Assembly (NCBI GenBank): GCA_016934595.1
Contig: JAFGSM010000061.1
Coordinates: 1-34,749 of the forward strand
From: a bacterium
Lineage (GTDB): Bacteria > SZUA-182 > DTGQ01 > JAFGSM01
Direction: 5' to 3'
Length of the DNA stretch: 34,749 nt
Below, one piece after another: positions 17,982-31,358 of this stretch (position 1 is the first letter of the stretch; the number at the start of each line of letters is the position of its first letter). The translations under genes were made by a program, and so were the position numbers. The notes under the pieces are model-generated. The model did no database searches and was not told where the DNA came from. It worked only from the letters and a program-made list of their open reading frames with translations.

Positions 17982-22075
<4,094 letters not shown>

Positions 22076-22117
22076 CAGTGCAGGCGAGTCAGTATTTGTC
22101 CATGATCTTTTCATCGA

Positions 22118-23182
22118 TTACCATAGGCTTGTTTGTTGCCCACAGGGCTTTATATTGAAATAATCGTAGGCAAGCCTTGTGGCCATCCTTCCCCTTGGGG
22201 TGCGGTTCAGATATCCCTCCTGGATAAGATAAGGCTCGTACACCTCTTCTATGGTATCCCGCTCCTCATTTATGGATGCGGAAAGGGTTTCAACGCCGAC
22301 AGGCCCGCCGTTGAACTTTTGTATTATGGTCAAAAGGAGTATACGGTCCATCCTGTCGAACCCCTTATCATCAACCTCAAGGGCCTTTAACGCCTCATCG
22401 GCCACCTGCCTTGTAATGACCCCATCAGCCTTTATCTGGGCAAAATCCCTGACCCTCCTCAGGAGTCTGTTGGCGATTCTAGGCGTTCCTCTTGACCTTC
22501 TCGCTATCTCTATGGCGCCGTCATCGGATATCCGGATATCGAGTATCTTGGCAGACCTGTTTATTATACGGCATAATTCCTCAGGCTGGTAGAACTCCAG
22601 TCTGCAGACCACACCAAACCTGTCTCTTAAAGGTGAGGTCAAAAGCCCTGCCCGCGTAGTTGCCCCGATCAAAGTAAACCTGGGCAGGTCAATCCTGATT
22701 GTTCGGGCGCTCGGGCCCTGCCCGATTATGAGATCCAGCTTGAAGTCTTCCATGGCTGGGTAGAGTATCTCCTCAACAGCGCTGTGCAGCCTGTGGATTT
22801 CATCGATAAACAGGACATCATGATCCTGAAGATTTGTCAGTATAGCCGCAAGATCTCCCGCCCGCTCAACGGCAGGTCCCGAGGTAGTCTTTATATTCGC
22901 CCCCATTTCTCTTGCTATTATATGGGCTAAAGATGTTTTCCCTATACCCGGAGGACCGTGGAACAAGGAATGGTCAAGCGCCTCCCCCCTTTTTTTTGCT
23001 GCCTGTATAAAGACGGAAAGATTCGATTTGATCTTGTTTTGCCCTATGTATTCATCCAAATTCCTCGGACGCAGATTGACCTCAAGCCCTATGTCCTCTT
23101 CCTGCATTGTCTTGCTTATCAGCCTTTGATCTTTATCATTATCCATAATCTCTATTATACCTACATCGGGCATAAATTGCAC
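22118..23182 (-). CDS. ruvB: Holliday junction branch migration helicase RuvB
   Basis: '[12 protein letters not shown]', '[21 protein letters not shown]', '[11 protein letters not shown]', '[22 protein letters not shown]', 'RTPRGRMAT'. Confidence 0.97.
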   Translation of the reverse strand: MQFMPDVGIIEIMDNDKDQRLISKTMQEEDIGLEVNLRPRNLDEYIGQNKIKSNLSVFIQAAKKRGEALDHSLFHGPPGIGKTSLAHIIAREMGANIKTTSGPAVERAGDLAAILTNLQDHDVLFIDEIHRLHSAVEEILYPAMEDFKLDLIIGQGPSARTIRIDLPRFTLIGATTRAGLLTSPLRDRFGVVCRLEFYQPEELCRIINRSAKILDIRISDDGAIEIARRSRGTPRIANRLLRRVRDFAQIKADGVITRQVADEALKALEVDDKGFDRMDRILLLTIIQKFNGGPVGVETLSASINEERDTIEEVYEPYLIQEGYLNRTPRGRMATRLAYDYFNIKPCGQQTSLW

Positions 23183-23242
23183 CTCTAAGCAACTCCCTTT
23201 TTTAAATCAATCCTGTATCAATAAATTTACGACAGTATATTT

Positions 23243-23860
23243 TTATGCCTCATAGCGACACAAAAAGGCACGAGCGGTTATAGTAGTATAGAACAGAAAA
23301 GCCACGGCAATTCCTGCAGCGTGACTAACCGGCATTGTCACAAAAACCTGTCCCCCCCAATAAGGCAATATTGAGGCGCTATAATAAACTTCAAGGATGA
23401 TCTTTGCGGGGATGAAAATGATTATCAATTTGGATATTGTCCTCCAGGGGCCGGATCCTCCAGCCCCCAAAAGGGCACAGTAAAATATAAAACCGCACGC
23501 CATGCCCGACAATCCTCCATAATATCCCATGCCGGGTTTTAGAATGAATAATGATGAGCTAATGATTGGAGCCATCAACATATACATGAGACCAAAATGG
23601 AGATGATTCCTTCTTTCAACAATCCATCCAAACGTGCCGAATGCCAGCAGGTTATAGACAAGGTGGTCTTTGCTGAAATGCACGAAATGAGAAGTAAACA
23701 AGCGCCAGATTTCGCCTCTCATTAATTCAGCCCTGTCAAAAATGAAAAATGAGGACATTTTGACATTTATAAAAGACAGCACGCTGATAAAAATAATAAA
23801 AAGGGTCAGTACAGGTGCACGGGCTATTATGCCTTTTGTTTCCTTTTCAGCCATATCCAA
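23243..23860 (-). CDS. Rhomboid-family intramembrane protease, rhombosortase-like
   Basis: 'MRGEIWRLFTSHFVHFSKDHLVYNLLAF', serine motif 'YYGGLSGMACG', downstream His in 'VSHAAGIAVAF'; multi-TM. Alternative start at 23854. Confidence 0.8.
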   Translation of the reverse strand: MDMAEKETKGIIARAPVLTLFIIFISVLSFINVKMSSFFIFDRAELMRGEIWRLFTSHFVHFSKDHLVYNLLAFGTFGWIVERRNHLHFGLMYMLMAPIISSSLFILKPGMGYYGGLSGMACGFIFYCALLGAGGSGPWRTISKLIIIFIPAKIILEVYYSASILPYWGGQVFVTMPVSHAAGIAVAFLFYTTITARAFLCRYEA

Positions 23861-24669
23861 TATCCGCCCAACATAATTAAAAATATTATTGATAAACCAT
23901 CTATGCTCCCCCCGCCTGTATAGCCTGGTTTGTGAGATATCTGATAATCCTCCGGGGATTCTTTTATCTTTTCCTTAAACAACTCAAGCTGGATTTCCAG
24001 ATTTGCAATAAGGTCGGCGCTGGCCTCTATAAATCCCTCCATCCTGTCAATACGCAATTGTTCTGAAAGGTTGACAGGGGTTGCTTTACTCTTTATGTGG
24101 CTTATGCCTGGCGCGCGGAAAAGCATCTTTCTGCTTCTGATATCATAAACTGAGGTATCAACCATGGTGTGGGTGTCATTCTTTTCACCGGGTATCATAT
24201 ATGCACCAACGAGTGTCCAGTATGTTATAGAGGCAAGCCCTTCATCTGTAAATTGTGTCTGGTCATAGGAAAGAAGAGCGATTACATCGATTCCGTACAT
24301 TGTGCGGATTTGATCGAGGTTTGTAAAACTCCCTTCCTTTCTGAGATAGGCGGAGGGTATAAGCTCAATTGATTTAACAAAGTCATATTTTTTAAAATGC
24401 TGGCTTACTAAGTTCATTAGTTCCATTTTATCCCTTTCGGTGAGAATTTGACCAGCCCAGATATTTTCCGGAACAAAAGCAATGCCTGCACGCAATGGAA
24501 GGTCAAGTCGGGGTATACCAGGGTTTTCAACATAGTCCGTTTTGTCCGGGTAAAGGTATTGCACTACACTGCTGCTGCGGTGATGTGTTTTCATAAAACC
24601 GCAGCCTGTCATCATTGAACAAATCACTGTAATCAGCAGGACAGTCATGCGTTTATTCATGGATTTCAT
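23827..24669 (-). CDS. Lipoprotein with C-terminal GlyGly-CTERM-like sorting tail (rhombotail-type lipoprotein)
   Basis: Lipobox 'MTGC' near N-terminus; C-terminus 'GYTGGGSIDGLSIIFLIMLGGYWIWLKRKQKA' = Gly cluster + TM + basic cluster; overlaps rhombosortase-like ORF. ORF track opens at 24735. Confidence 0.8.
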   Translation of the reverse strand: MKSMNKRMTVLLITVICSMMTGCGFMKTHHRSSSVVQYLYPDKTDYVENPGIPRLDLPLRAGIAFVPENIWAGQILTERDKMELMNLVSQHFKKYDFVKSIELIPSAYLRKEGSFTNLDQIRTMYGIDVIALLSYDQTQFTDEGLASITYWTLVGAYMIPGEKNDTHTMVDTSVYDIRSRKMLFRAPGISHIKSKATPVNLSEQLRIDRMEGFIEASADLIANLEIQLELFKEKIKESPEDYQISHKPGYTGGGSIDGLSIIFLIMLGGYWIWLKRKQKA

Positions 24670-24899
24670 ACTGTTTATTCTCCTTATTTTCTTATAGTTT
24701 TTTAAAAGCTGGCATTGACCCAGCCTGATGACCATTTGTAAAATGCGCAGCCGAATCTTTTTAAAAGAAATTTATTCTGGGACCAATGATCCTTAATATA
24801 TCTTATTTGTATTAAAAATGTAAAGGATTTATAATGACTTTTCTCGAATAATTATTTTTTTCTATAAAGAAATAAAGAGGTTACTGTTCGTTAAATTAA

Positions 24900-25079
24900 T
24901 ATACTCCATTCTCCTCAAAAAATGGCGCTGTTTTTAATAATGCAAAACCACATTTAAAGGAATTAAATATTGAAATCATAGATAATCCAGCTTTTGATAA
25001 AATTGGAAATCCTGTTATACTTTATCCGGTTGATGCAAATTCTATGGATTTTAATAATAAATATAAACCATTCCCATAG
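24900..25079 (+). pseudogene. Possible gene remnant: 59-codon open frame with no start codon
   Basis: Stop-to-stop frame YTPFSSKNGAVFNNAKPHLKELNIEIIDNPAFDKIGNPVILYPVDANSMDFNNKYKPFP*; ends TAG overlapping the GTG start of the next gene. Confidence 0.3.
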
Positions 25080-26638
25080 TGGCAAATAAGAGATATCATA
25101 AATTCAGACAATCCCTTCGTAAAGAAGCCGTGCCTTCCCTTTCATATCTCAAGGAATTGTTTGAAAAAAGCGGCTTGCCGCTTTCTGATGCACAATACGG
25201 GCAGTTTTGGAGGTATCATAACCTTCTTAGAGAAAGGAACAAGGAGTACGACCTCACCCGCATTTTCAATTTTACTAATGTGGTTCAAAAGCACTATATA
25301 GATTCTGTCCTGGCAGCCAAGCGCTTAAACTGGAAACTCCCATCCCCTCTCCTTGATATTGGCACTGGTGCAGGTCTTCCGGGGATACCGCTAAAGATTG
25401 TTTGTCCGGAAACAGAGATTATTTTATCCGAGGGGCGGCATAAGAGGGTTCAATTTCTGAATGAGGTTGTCGATGCCCTTTCCCTTGAAAAAGTAGAGAT
25501 ATATAACCACAAGATTTCCCCCTCTTTTGAAAAGCTGGTTCAGGGGGTCATCACCCGTGCAGTTGAGACAATCCCAAAGACCCTTCTTAGGATTAGAGGG
25601 CTGCTGTCACCAGGAGGCCATGCAATTTTTATGAAAGGGCCGCAGTGTGATGAGGAAATTAAGGAGGCATTGAGGGTGTTTGGCCATGAATATCATTTGA
25701 TTCAGGAAATCCCTTATACCATCCCTAATACCATTCATAAACGGAGGTTGATAGTCTTTGAACGGCTGGATGATCGCTTGGCCAGGGGAGTTAAACATAG
25801 CTATCATAATAAAGTAATAAGCAGCTCATCCAACGAGACATTTAAAATATTAAAAACGCTTCTTATTTCAAAGGGAATAAAGAAGGAGGGCCAGGCCATT
25901 GTCTCCGGTGAAAAGATTATTAATGAGGTGTTGAAGGATTTTCCTGAGATCTGCATAGGGGTTATCAATGCCGCTTCATTAAAAGAAAACGCAGAAAATA
26001 GATATTTAGGAAATATAAGGGAAGTTTTAAATTCAACAATAGGGAAGGGGCTCACACAGTACCGACTGGACCGGACTTTATATGACATATTGGATGTCTT
26101 TGGAACGAAGAATGATATACTGCTGGTAAAGACACCCCCCTTCCTGGAATGGCAGATACCGGATATCAAAGAGGGATGTACCCTGATGATCCCTTTTCAG
26201 GACCCTGAAAATCTGGGGAGCGTGATCCGTTCTGCCGCTGGTTTTGGAGTCAAGGATATTGTACTGCTCAAAGAGGCTGCCAATCCTTATCTGCCAAAGA
26301 GCATTAGGGCCGGAGGCAGCGCAGTATTCAGGGTAAATTTTTTCAAAGGCCCATCCATTAAGGATTTATGTTTTATATCCCGGGATGCGATGAAAAGGGG
26401 TATCCCAATAATATCCCTATCAATGGAAGGGAAGGATATACATAATTTCAGATTTCCATCCAAATTTATATTACTGCCTGGATTAGAGGGCGCCGGCCTG
26501 CCTTCAGGGGAACTTCGGATGCAGTCATTGTCAATACCCATAGAGCCTGCCATCGAGTCGCTTAATGCGGCAGTGGCAACCGCTATCGCCATTTACAAAT
26601 GGAAAGAGGCTTGCAAGGGACAAGCTAAAATCAGATAA
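25079..26638 (+). CDS. Fusion of RsmG-like 16S rRNA G527 methyltransferase and SpoU/TrmH-family RNA methyltransferase
   Basis: N-terminus 'LLDIGTGAGLPGIPLKIVCPETEIILSEGRHKRVQFLNEVV' (RsmG); C-terminus 'IPFQDPENLGSVIRSAAGFG', 'LLPGLEGAGLPSG', 'LSIPIEPAIESLNAAVATAIAIY' (SpoU motifs 1-3). Confidence 0.88.
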   Translation: MANKRYHKFRQSLRKEAVPSLSYLKELFEKSGLPLSDAQYGQFWRYHNLLRERNKEYDLTRIFNFTNVVQKHYIDSVLAAKRLNWKLPSPLLDIGTGAGLPGIPLKIVCPETEIILSEGRHKRVQFLNEVVDALSLEKVEIYNHKISPSFEKLVQGVITRAVETIPKTLLRIRGLLSPGGHAIFMKGPQCDEEIKEALRVFGHEYHLIQEIPYTIPNTIHKRRLIVFERLDDRLARGVKHSYHNKVISSSSNETFKILKTLLISKGIKKEGQAIVSGEKIINEVLKDFPEICIGVINAASLKENAENRYLGNIREVLNSTIGKGLTQYRLDRTLYDILDVFGTKNDILLVKTPPFLEWQIPDIKEGCTLMIPFQDPENLGSVIRSAAGFGVKDIVLLKEAANPYLPKSIRAGGSAVFRVNFFKGPSIKDLCFISRDAMKRGIPIISLSMEGKDIHNFRFPSKFILLPGLEGAGLPSGELRMQSLSIPIEPAIESLNAAVATAIAIYKWKEACKGQAKIR

Positions 26639-26922
26639 ACCCAAAATAAATCCCCCAATGGGTCTTCGATTTTTAAGGGTGCATGAAAATATCTGAAAGA
26701 AGTTTTCAGGTAACCCCCATGATCTATTGATCACAACGAATCATGAAAATTAATAAAAACAAAGTATTGTTCGATCATTTTCATATAAAATGAAAATCTT
26801 AAAGGATGGAACCCAGTGGCGGCATTTCAGCCGCCCCTGGTCAGATAATCAAAATTATCCCTTTATTACCTTATTGATAGATCTTTGATATAGGGATTTT
26901 CCAGTGATTAGACATGAGCCGT

Positions 26923-27276
26923 CTATTTCTCAGGTTCATCTGTGACTGATGAAGACGGAACTGGAATTTGTTTGCCCTCTTTGAGAATAATAACAGTGGC
27001 TGCCTTTTTGCCATCTTTTTCCTCAAACTCTATATCAACTATATCTCCGGTTTGAACGACTTCGATGCCATAATCTTTATCAAAAATAGCATTGGCCACA
27101 TCGAACTCAACGATGCTGTCTTGACCTTTTACAGAAATGGTCTGAGCCGTCTCATCGACACTAACTACCTCGCCTGTCAACTTCATCGTAACGGATTCTG
27201 TCTTTGCAGACACATTCATGATAAGTGCTATGCAAATCGGCAAAAGAAGAAGAAACAGAACCAGTAATTTTTTCAA
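26923..27276 (-). CDS. Small exported protein of unknown function
   Basis: From TTG 27276: 'LKKLLVLFLLLLPICIALIMNVSAKTESVTMKLTGEVVSVDETAQTISVKGQDSIVEFDVANAIF...' signal peptide then OB-like beta pattern; RBS-like aaggtgg upstream. ORF track opens at 27399. Confidence 0.6.
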   Translation of the reverse strand: MKKLLVLFLLLLPICIALIMNVSAKTESVTMKLTGEVVSVDETAQTISVKGQDSIVEFDVANAIFDKDYGIEVVQTGDIVDIEFEEKDGKKAATVIILKEGKQIPVPSSSVTDEPEK

Positions 27277-27555
27277 GATTTCACCACCTTTCTTAAGAAA
27301 TTTTATGAGATCATAAAAATTGACGAATGATATAGATGCATCAGGTATGCCAGATAAAATCATTGGATGTGCCATCAACAAAAAGAAGTTTTTACACAAG
27401 ATATTTCAAAGAAATATTCCAGGGGACAATTTGGGTAGCTTGTTTTAGGATCGAGGCCGTCAAATTTTTCTGACTTGTTTTCATTTAACGTCAAATTTTT
27501 CGAACTTTTTGGTATTACCCGGAAAGATACAGTTTATAAATACCATTTCGATCTG

Positions 27556-29733
27556 TCATTCCCTTTTGAGGGTATAAGGTTCAGTATGTTTAGATAAAAG
27601 CACAGCCATTGAGCGGGCCTTTACCGTATAACGGCTCTGTTCATGGAGGGTACGTTCCTCCCCTGGATTACTGATATCTAGGGGAGGATCACAGGATGTA
27701 TCGATCGCCAAAAACCATCTCTTTTCCCCTGGGGCGCTTGGGATTGTAAATTGGACATCATCGGGCCATGAGTTGAACATTATAAAGAAATCGTTGTCAT
27801 CTCTGTCGGCCTCAATCTCAGCATTACTTCCGTCGAGTAGAAAGGCGATGGAGCGCATTTCTACGTTGTGCCAATCCGGATAAGCGCCCGATGGGCTGTA
27901 CCATGCAATATCAGGGATGGAGTTTAAATTCGTGTCCCTGCCTGTGAAAAAGACAGGGCGCCTGAATACAGGATGTGCCTTCCGGAAATGGATCAATCCG
28001 CTGCAGAAGCGAAACACATCTGCAAACCTTTCCTTAAATGTCCAGTGATACCAGGATATTTCATTATTCTGGCAGTAGGCGTTGTTGTTCCCTTTTTGCG
28101 TCCTCCTGAACTCATCCCCGCCAAGGAGCATAGGTGTCCCCTGAGATAGAAAAAGGGTTGCGATAAAATTTTTGACCTGCCTGTTTCTGAGCGTCTGGAT
28201 GCCGGGATCGGATGTCTCGCCCTCAGCGCCGCAGTTGTAGCTCAGGTTGTAATTGTTGCCGTCCCTGTTTTCCTCCCCGTTAGCCTCGTTATGTTTTTCG
28301 TTGTAGCTTACAAGATCGTTCAAGGTAAAGCCGTCATGGGCTGTGATAAAATTTATGCTGTGAAAAGGCCTTCGTCCGTCCCTCAGATAAAGATCGGAGC
28401 TTCCGGTTATCCGGGTGGCAAGGGGGGGAACCATTCCCTGCTCACTTCTCCAGTAGCGGCGTATGTCATCTCTAAAACGGTCATTCCATTCGGCCCACCT
28501 TCCCCCAGGAAATGCGCCTACCTGGTATGCGCCTGCCATGTCCCATGCCTCTGCAATGATCTTTGTGTCCCTTAAAATCGGGTCCTCTGCAATACGCTCT
28601 ATTATGGGCGGATTTTCCAAGATGCGGCCATTTTGGCCCCGTCCCAGGATCGATGCCAGATCAAATCGAAATCCGTCCACATGCATCTCCACCACCCAAT
28701 AGTGCAGGCAATCCATGATTAAATTGCGAACGACGGGATGATTGCAATTAAAGGTGTTGCCGCATCCGGAATAGTTTTTATAAAAACGGGGATTAGTCTC
28801 ATCAAGCATATAGTATATGGCATTGTCCAGTCCCCGGAAGCATAGGGTCGGTCCGGTTTCATCCCCTTCCGCCGTATGGTTGAAGACCACATCAAGTACC
28901 ACCTCGATACCGGCGCCGTGAAGCTCCCTTACCATCTCCTTAAATTCCGTGATCTGTTCCCCCAGTGTCCCTGTGCTGCTGTAACGCCCCTTGGGTGCAA
29001 AAAATAGCATGGTGCTGTATCCCCAATAGTTTTGGAGACTTTTCCCAGTTAAAGGATTTTTTCGGACCACCTCCAGTTCGTCGAATTCCTGAATCGGGAG
29101 AAGTTCCAGTGTGGTTATGCCGAGGTCCTTGAAGTAAGGGATCTTTTCAACCACCCCTCGAAAGGTCCCCTGATGCTTGACATTTGCGCTCTTGTGAAGG
29201 GTTAGTCCCCGGACATGGGTTTCATAGATGACGCATTCCCGCAGTGGGTAGTTTAGTGGACGGTCTCCCTGCCATTCGAAATTATCATCATAGATGATGC
29301 ATTTGGGCATCCCTGCCGCATCTGATATCGTGGAAAAGGAAATATCCTTTTCGGATGACCCTGGATCGTAGCCTCTGGAATCTGCAAGGTTCCAGTCGAA
29401 ATTCCCTGTCACAGCCCGTGCATAAGGATCAAGGAGGAGCTTGTTCGGATTGAAACGGTGGCCAGATTGCGGCTCATAGGGGCCCTCTGCCCTGTAGAGA
29501 TAGTATACCCCTTTTTTCAGACCTTCCAAAAGGATATGCCATACTTCGCCAGTGCGGTTCAGGCGTTTATCAAGCTTTATCTCTATGGCAGGCTCAGAAT
29601 CCTCCGGTTTATCAAAAAGGCAAAGGGTTATACCCGTTGCATGACGGCTGAAGATGGCAAACTGTACTGCATTGCCCTGAATAGAAGCCCCCAAAGAATC
29701 CGGCTTTCCGGGCGAGGTTTTAAATTGTCTCAT
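27556..29733 (-). CDS. glgX: Glycogen debranching enzyme GlgX (GH13)
   Basis: 'SLGASIQGNAVQFAIFSRHATGITLCLFD', 'VIYETHVRGLTLH', 'VVLDVVFNHTAEGDETGPTLCFRGLDNAIYYML', 'VDGFRFDLASILGR', 'ITAHDGFTLNDLVSYNEKHNEANGEENRDG'. Confidence 0.95.
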   Translation of the reverse strand: MRQFKTSPGKPDSLGASIQGNAVQFAIFSRHATGITLCLFDKPEDSEPAIEIKLDKRLNRTGEVWHILLEGLKKGVYYLYRAEGPYEPQSGHRFNPNKLLLDPYARAVTGNFDWNLADSRGYDPGSSEKDISFSTISDAAGMPKCIIYDDNFEWQGDRPLNYPLRECVIYETHVRGLTLHKSANVKHQGTFRGVVEKIPYFKDLGITTLELLPIQEFDELEVVRKNPLTGKSLQNYWGYSTMLFFAPKGRYSSTGTLGEQITEFKEMVRELHGAGIEVVLDVVFNHTAEGDETGPTLCFRGLDNAIYYMLDETNPRFYKNYSGCGNTFNCNHPVVRNLIMDCLHYWVVEMHVDGFRFDLASILGRGQNGRILENPPIIERIAEDPILRDTKIIAEAWDMAGAYQVGAFPGGRWAEWNDRFRDDIRRYWRSEQGMVPPLATRITGSSDLYLRDGRRPFHSINFITAHDGFTLNDLVSYNEKHNEANGEENRDGNNYNLSYNCGAEGETSDPGIQTLRNRQVKNFIATLFLSQGTPMLLGGDEFRRTQKGNNNAYCQNNEISWYHWTFKERFADVFRFCSGLIHFRKAHPVFRRPVFFTGRDTNLNSIPDIAWYSPSGAYPDWHNVEMRSIAFLLDGSNAEIEADRDDNDFFIMFNSWPDDVQFTIPSAPGEKRWFLAIDTSCDPPLDISNPGEERTLHEQSRYTVKARSMAVLLSKHTEPYTLKRE

Positions 29734-29767
29734 ATACAGAAGTCTCCTTACATTTCATTCAAAGCGT

Positions 29768-29808
29768 TTCATCTGTAAATCCTGGATTCCGGCTTTCGCC
29801 GGAATGAC
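29768..29808 (-). repeat. 41-bp palindromic repeat, copy 3 (intergenic, intact hairpin)
   Basis: ttcatctgtaaatcctggattccggctttcgccggaatgac; perfect 8-bp stem ATTCCGGC-tttc-GCCGGAAT. Confidence 0.9.
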
Positions 29809-29842
29809 GAATAAGGGTATTTTCATTCCCCTTTGTGAAGAT

Positions 29843-31267
29843 TCATGTATGTTCCATCCAGTCATTATAGAGGCCGAGTTCTTTCAGGCGGGCGATCCCG
29901 GAATAAAAGGTCTCCTTGCTGATGTTTAACCTCTCCATGATCAGCTTGGGCTTAATTCTTGTCCCTGACTCTGGGGGATTCTGTCTCGAAAGATAAAGAT
30001 ATATACGGTATTCAGACCCTGTAAGCCTGGCATCGATCAGTTGGTCTATAAGCTCCTTTCCGTCATCAGCAACGATCCCCTGACGTTGTCCCTGCTTGAC
30101 CTCTTCAGGCAGATGCTCAACGTCGATCAGGTTTTCCTCGCACATGACATAAGCCCGCTCGATCACGGATTCAAGCTGGCGGACATTCCCCGGCCACGAA
30201 TAACCTATGAGCAACTGAAGGGCATTGCCTTTTATCCCTTTTGTCTTATTGTGGGTCTGATTCAGGCGTTTAAGAAAGTGTTCAGAAAGGATTGGTATGT
30301 CCGTTGCCCTCTCGCGAAGCGGAGGGATGGTAAAGGCGATCACATTCAACCTGTAATAAAGATCCTCCCTGAATGTCTTTCTGGCGATCTCATCCTTAAG
30401 GTTCTTGTTTGTCGCTGCTATGATCCTGACATCCAGTTTTATATTATCCTTCCCGCTGATCCTGCGTATCTCCCTTTCCTGGATCGCCCTCAGGATCTTT
30501 GCCTGGGTGCCTAGGGAGAGGTCACCGATCTCGTCGAGAAACAGGGTGCTTCCATTAGATTGTTCAAGGAGTCCGGTATGCCTTGTGAGAGCGCCGGTGA
30601 AAGCCCCTTTTTCATAACCAAAGAGTTCGCTCTCCAGGAGGGTTTCAGGGATGGCTGCGCAGTTTATGGCAAAAAATGGCTTCTCCTTCCTCATGCTGTT
30701 GTAATGGATGCTCTTTGCAAAAAGCTCCTTGCCTGTTCCGCTTTCTCCATAGATGAGCACATTGGAATTGGTCGGGGCAACCCTCTTAACGATCCTGAAG
30801 AGATCCTGCATCCTTCCGTGGGTTCCTATGATATTGTCCATGCAAAAACGGTCGAAAAGCTGATTTCTCAGGCTGATGTTGTCTTTGAGCAATCGGGCCT
30901 GGTTCACAGCATTCTGGACGACAAGAAGCAGTTGTTCCTTTTCAACGGGCTTTTCCAGATAATAGAATGCCCCGAGCCTCGTGGCCTCTATCGCTGAGGG
31001 TATAGATCCGTAAGCCGTCATTATGATCACATGGCAAGGGAGGTTTGCCCCCTTCACACCCTTCAGTATCTCTGTTCCGTCCATATCTGGGAGTTTCAGA
31101 TCGGTGATTACGAGATCAAAAGGGCTGAGCCTGATGAGCTCAAGGGCCTTTTCTCCTGCCCCTGCGGTCTCGACATAGAATCCCTCCTTGAGAAGGATCA
31201 TCCTGATGATCTCCCTCTGATTGGGATCGTCTTCTATGACGAGTATCGTTCCCTTTTCAACCTTCAT
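29843..31267 (-). CDS. NtrC-type sigma54-dependent response regulator with atypical C-terminal domain
   Basis: Receiver 'ILVIEDDPNQREI...LVITDLKLPDMDG', AAA+ 'GESGTGKELFAKSIHYNS', 'GAFTGA', 'ESVIERAYVMCEENLI'; C-terminus not obviously Fis-type. Confidence 0.92.
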   Translation of the reverse strand: MKVEKGTILVIEDDPNQREIIRMILLKEGFYVETAGAGEKALELIRLSPFDLVITDLKLPDMDGTEILKGVKGANLPCHVIIMTAYGSIPSAIEATRLGAFYYLEKPVEKEQLLLVVQNAVNQARLLKDNISLRNQLFDRFCMDNIIGTHGRMQDLFRIVKRVAPTNSNVLIYGESGTGKELFAKSIHYNSMRKEKPFFAINCAAIPETLLESELFGYEKGAFTGALTRHTGLLEQSNGSTLFLDEIGDLSLGTQAKILRAIQEREIRRISGKDNIKLDVRIIAATNKNLKDEIARKTFREDLYYRLNVIAFTIPPLRERATDIPILSEHFLKRLNQTHNKTKGIKGNALQLLIGYSWPGNVRQLESVIERAYVMCEENLIDVEHLPEEVKQGQRQGIVADDGKELIDQLIDARLTGSEYRIYLYLSRQNPPESGTRIKPKLIMERLNISKETFYSGIARLKELGLYNDWMEHT

Positions 31268-31358
31268 TTAATGACATCCTGATTTTTACCATGAAAAACA
31301 CATTTTTATCCATTGGGATGGCCGGTAGTTTGGCCATAAATGTTTATATGATCTTTTA

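Noticed and set aside
26813-26840. Cyclic-di-GMP or other known riboswitch
   Set aside because: Could not match conserved riboswitch core sequences by eye; left as an unexplained hairpin.
30041-30997. Plus-strand ORFs opposite the NtrC-type regulator
   Set aside because: Shadow of the conserved AAA+ coding sequence.
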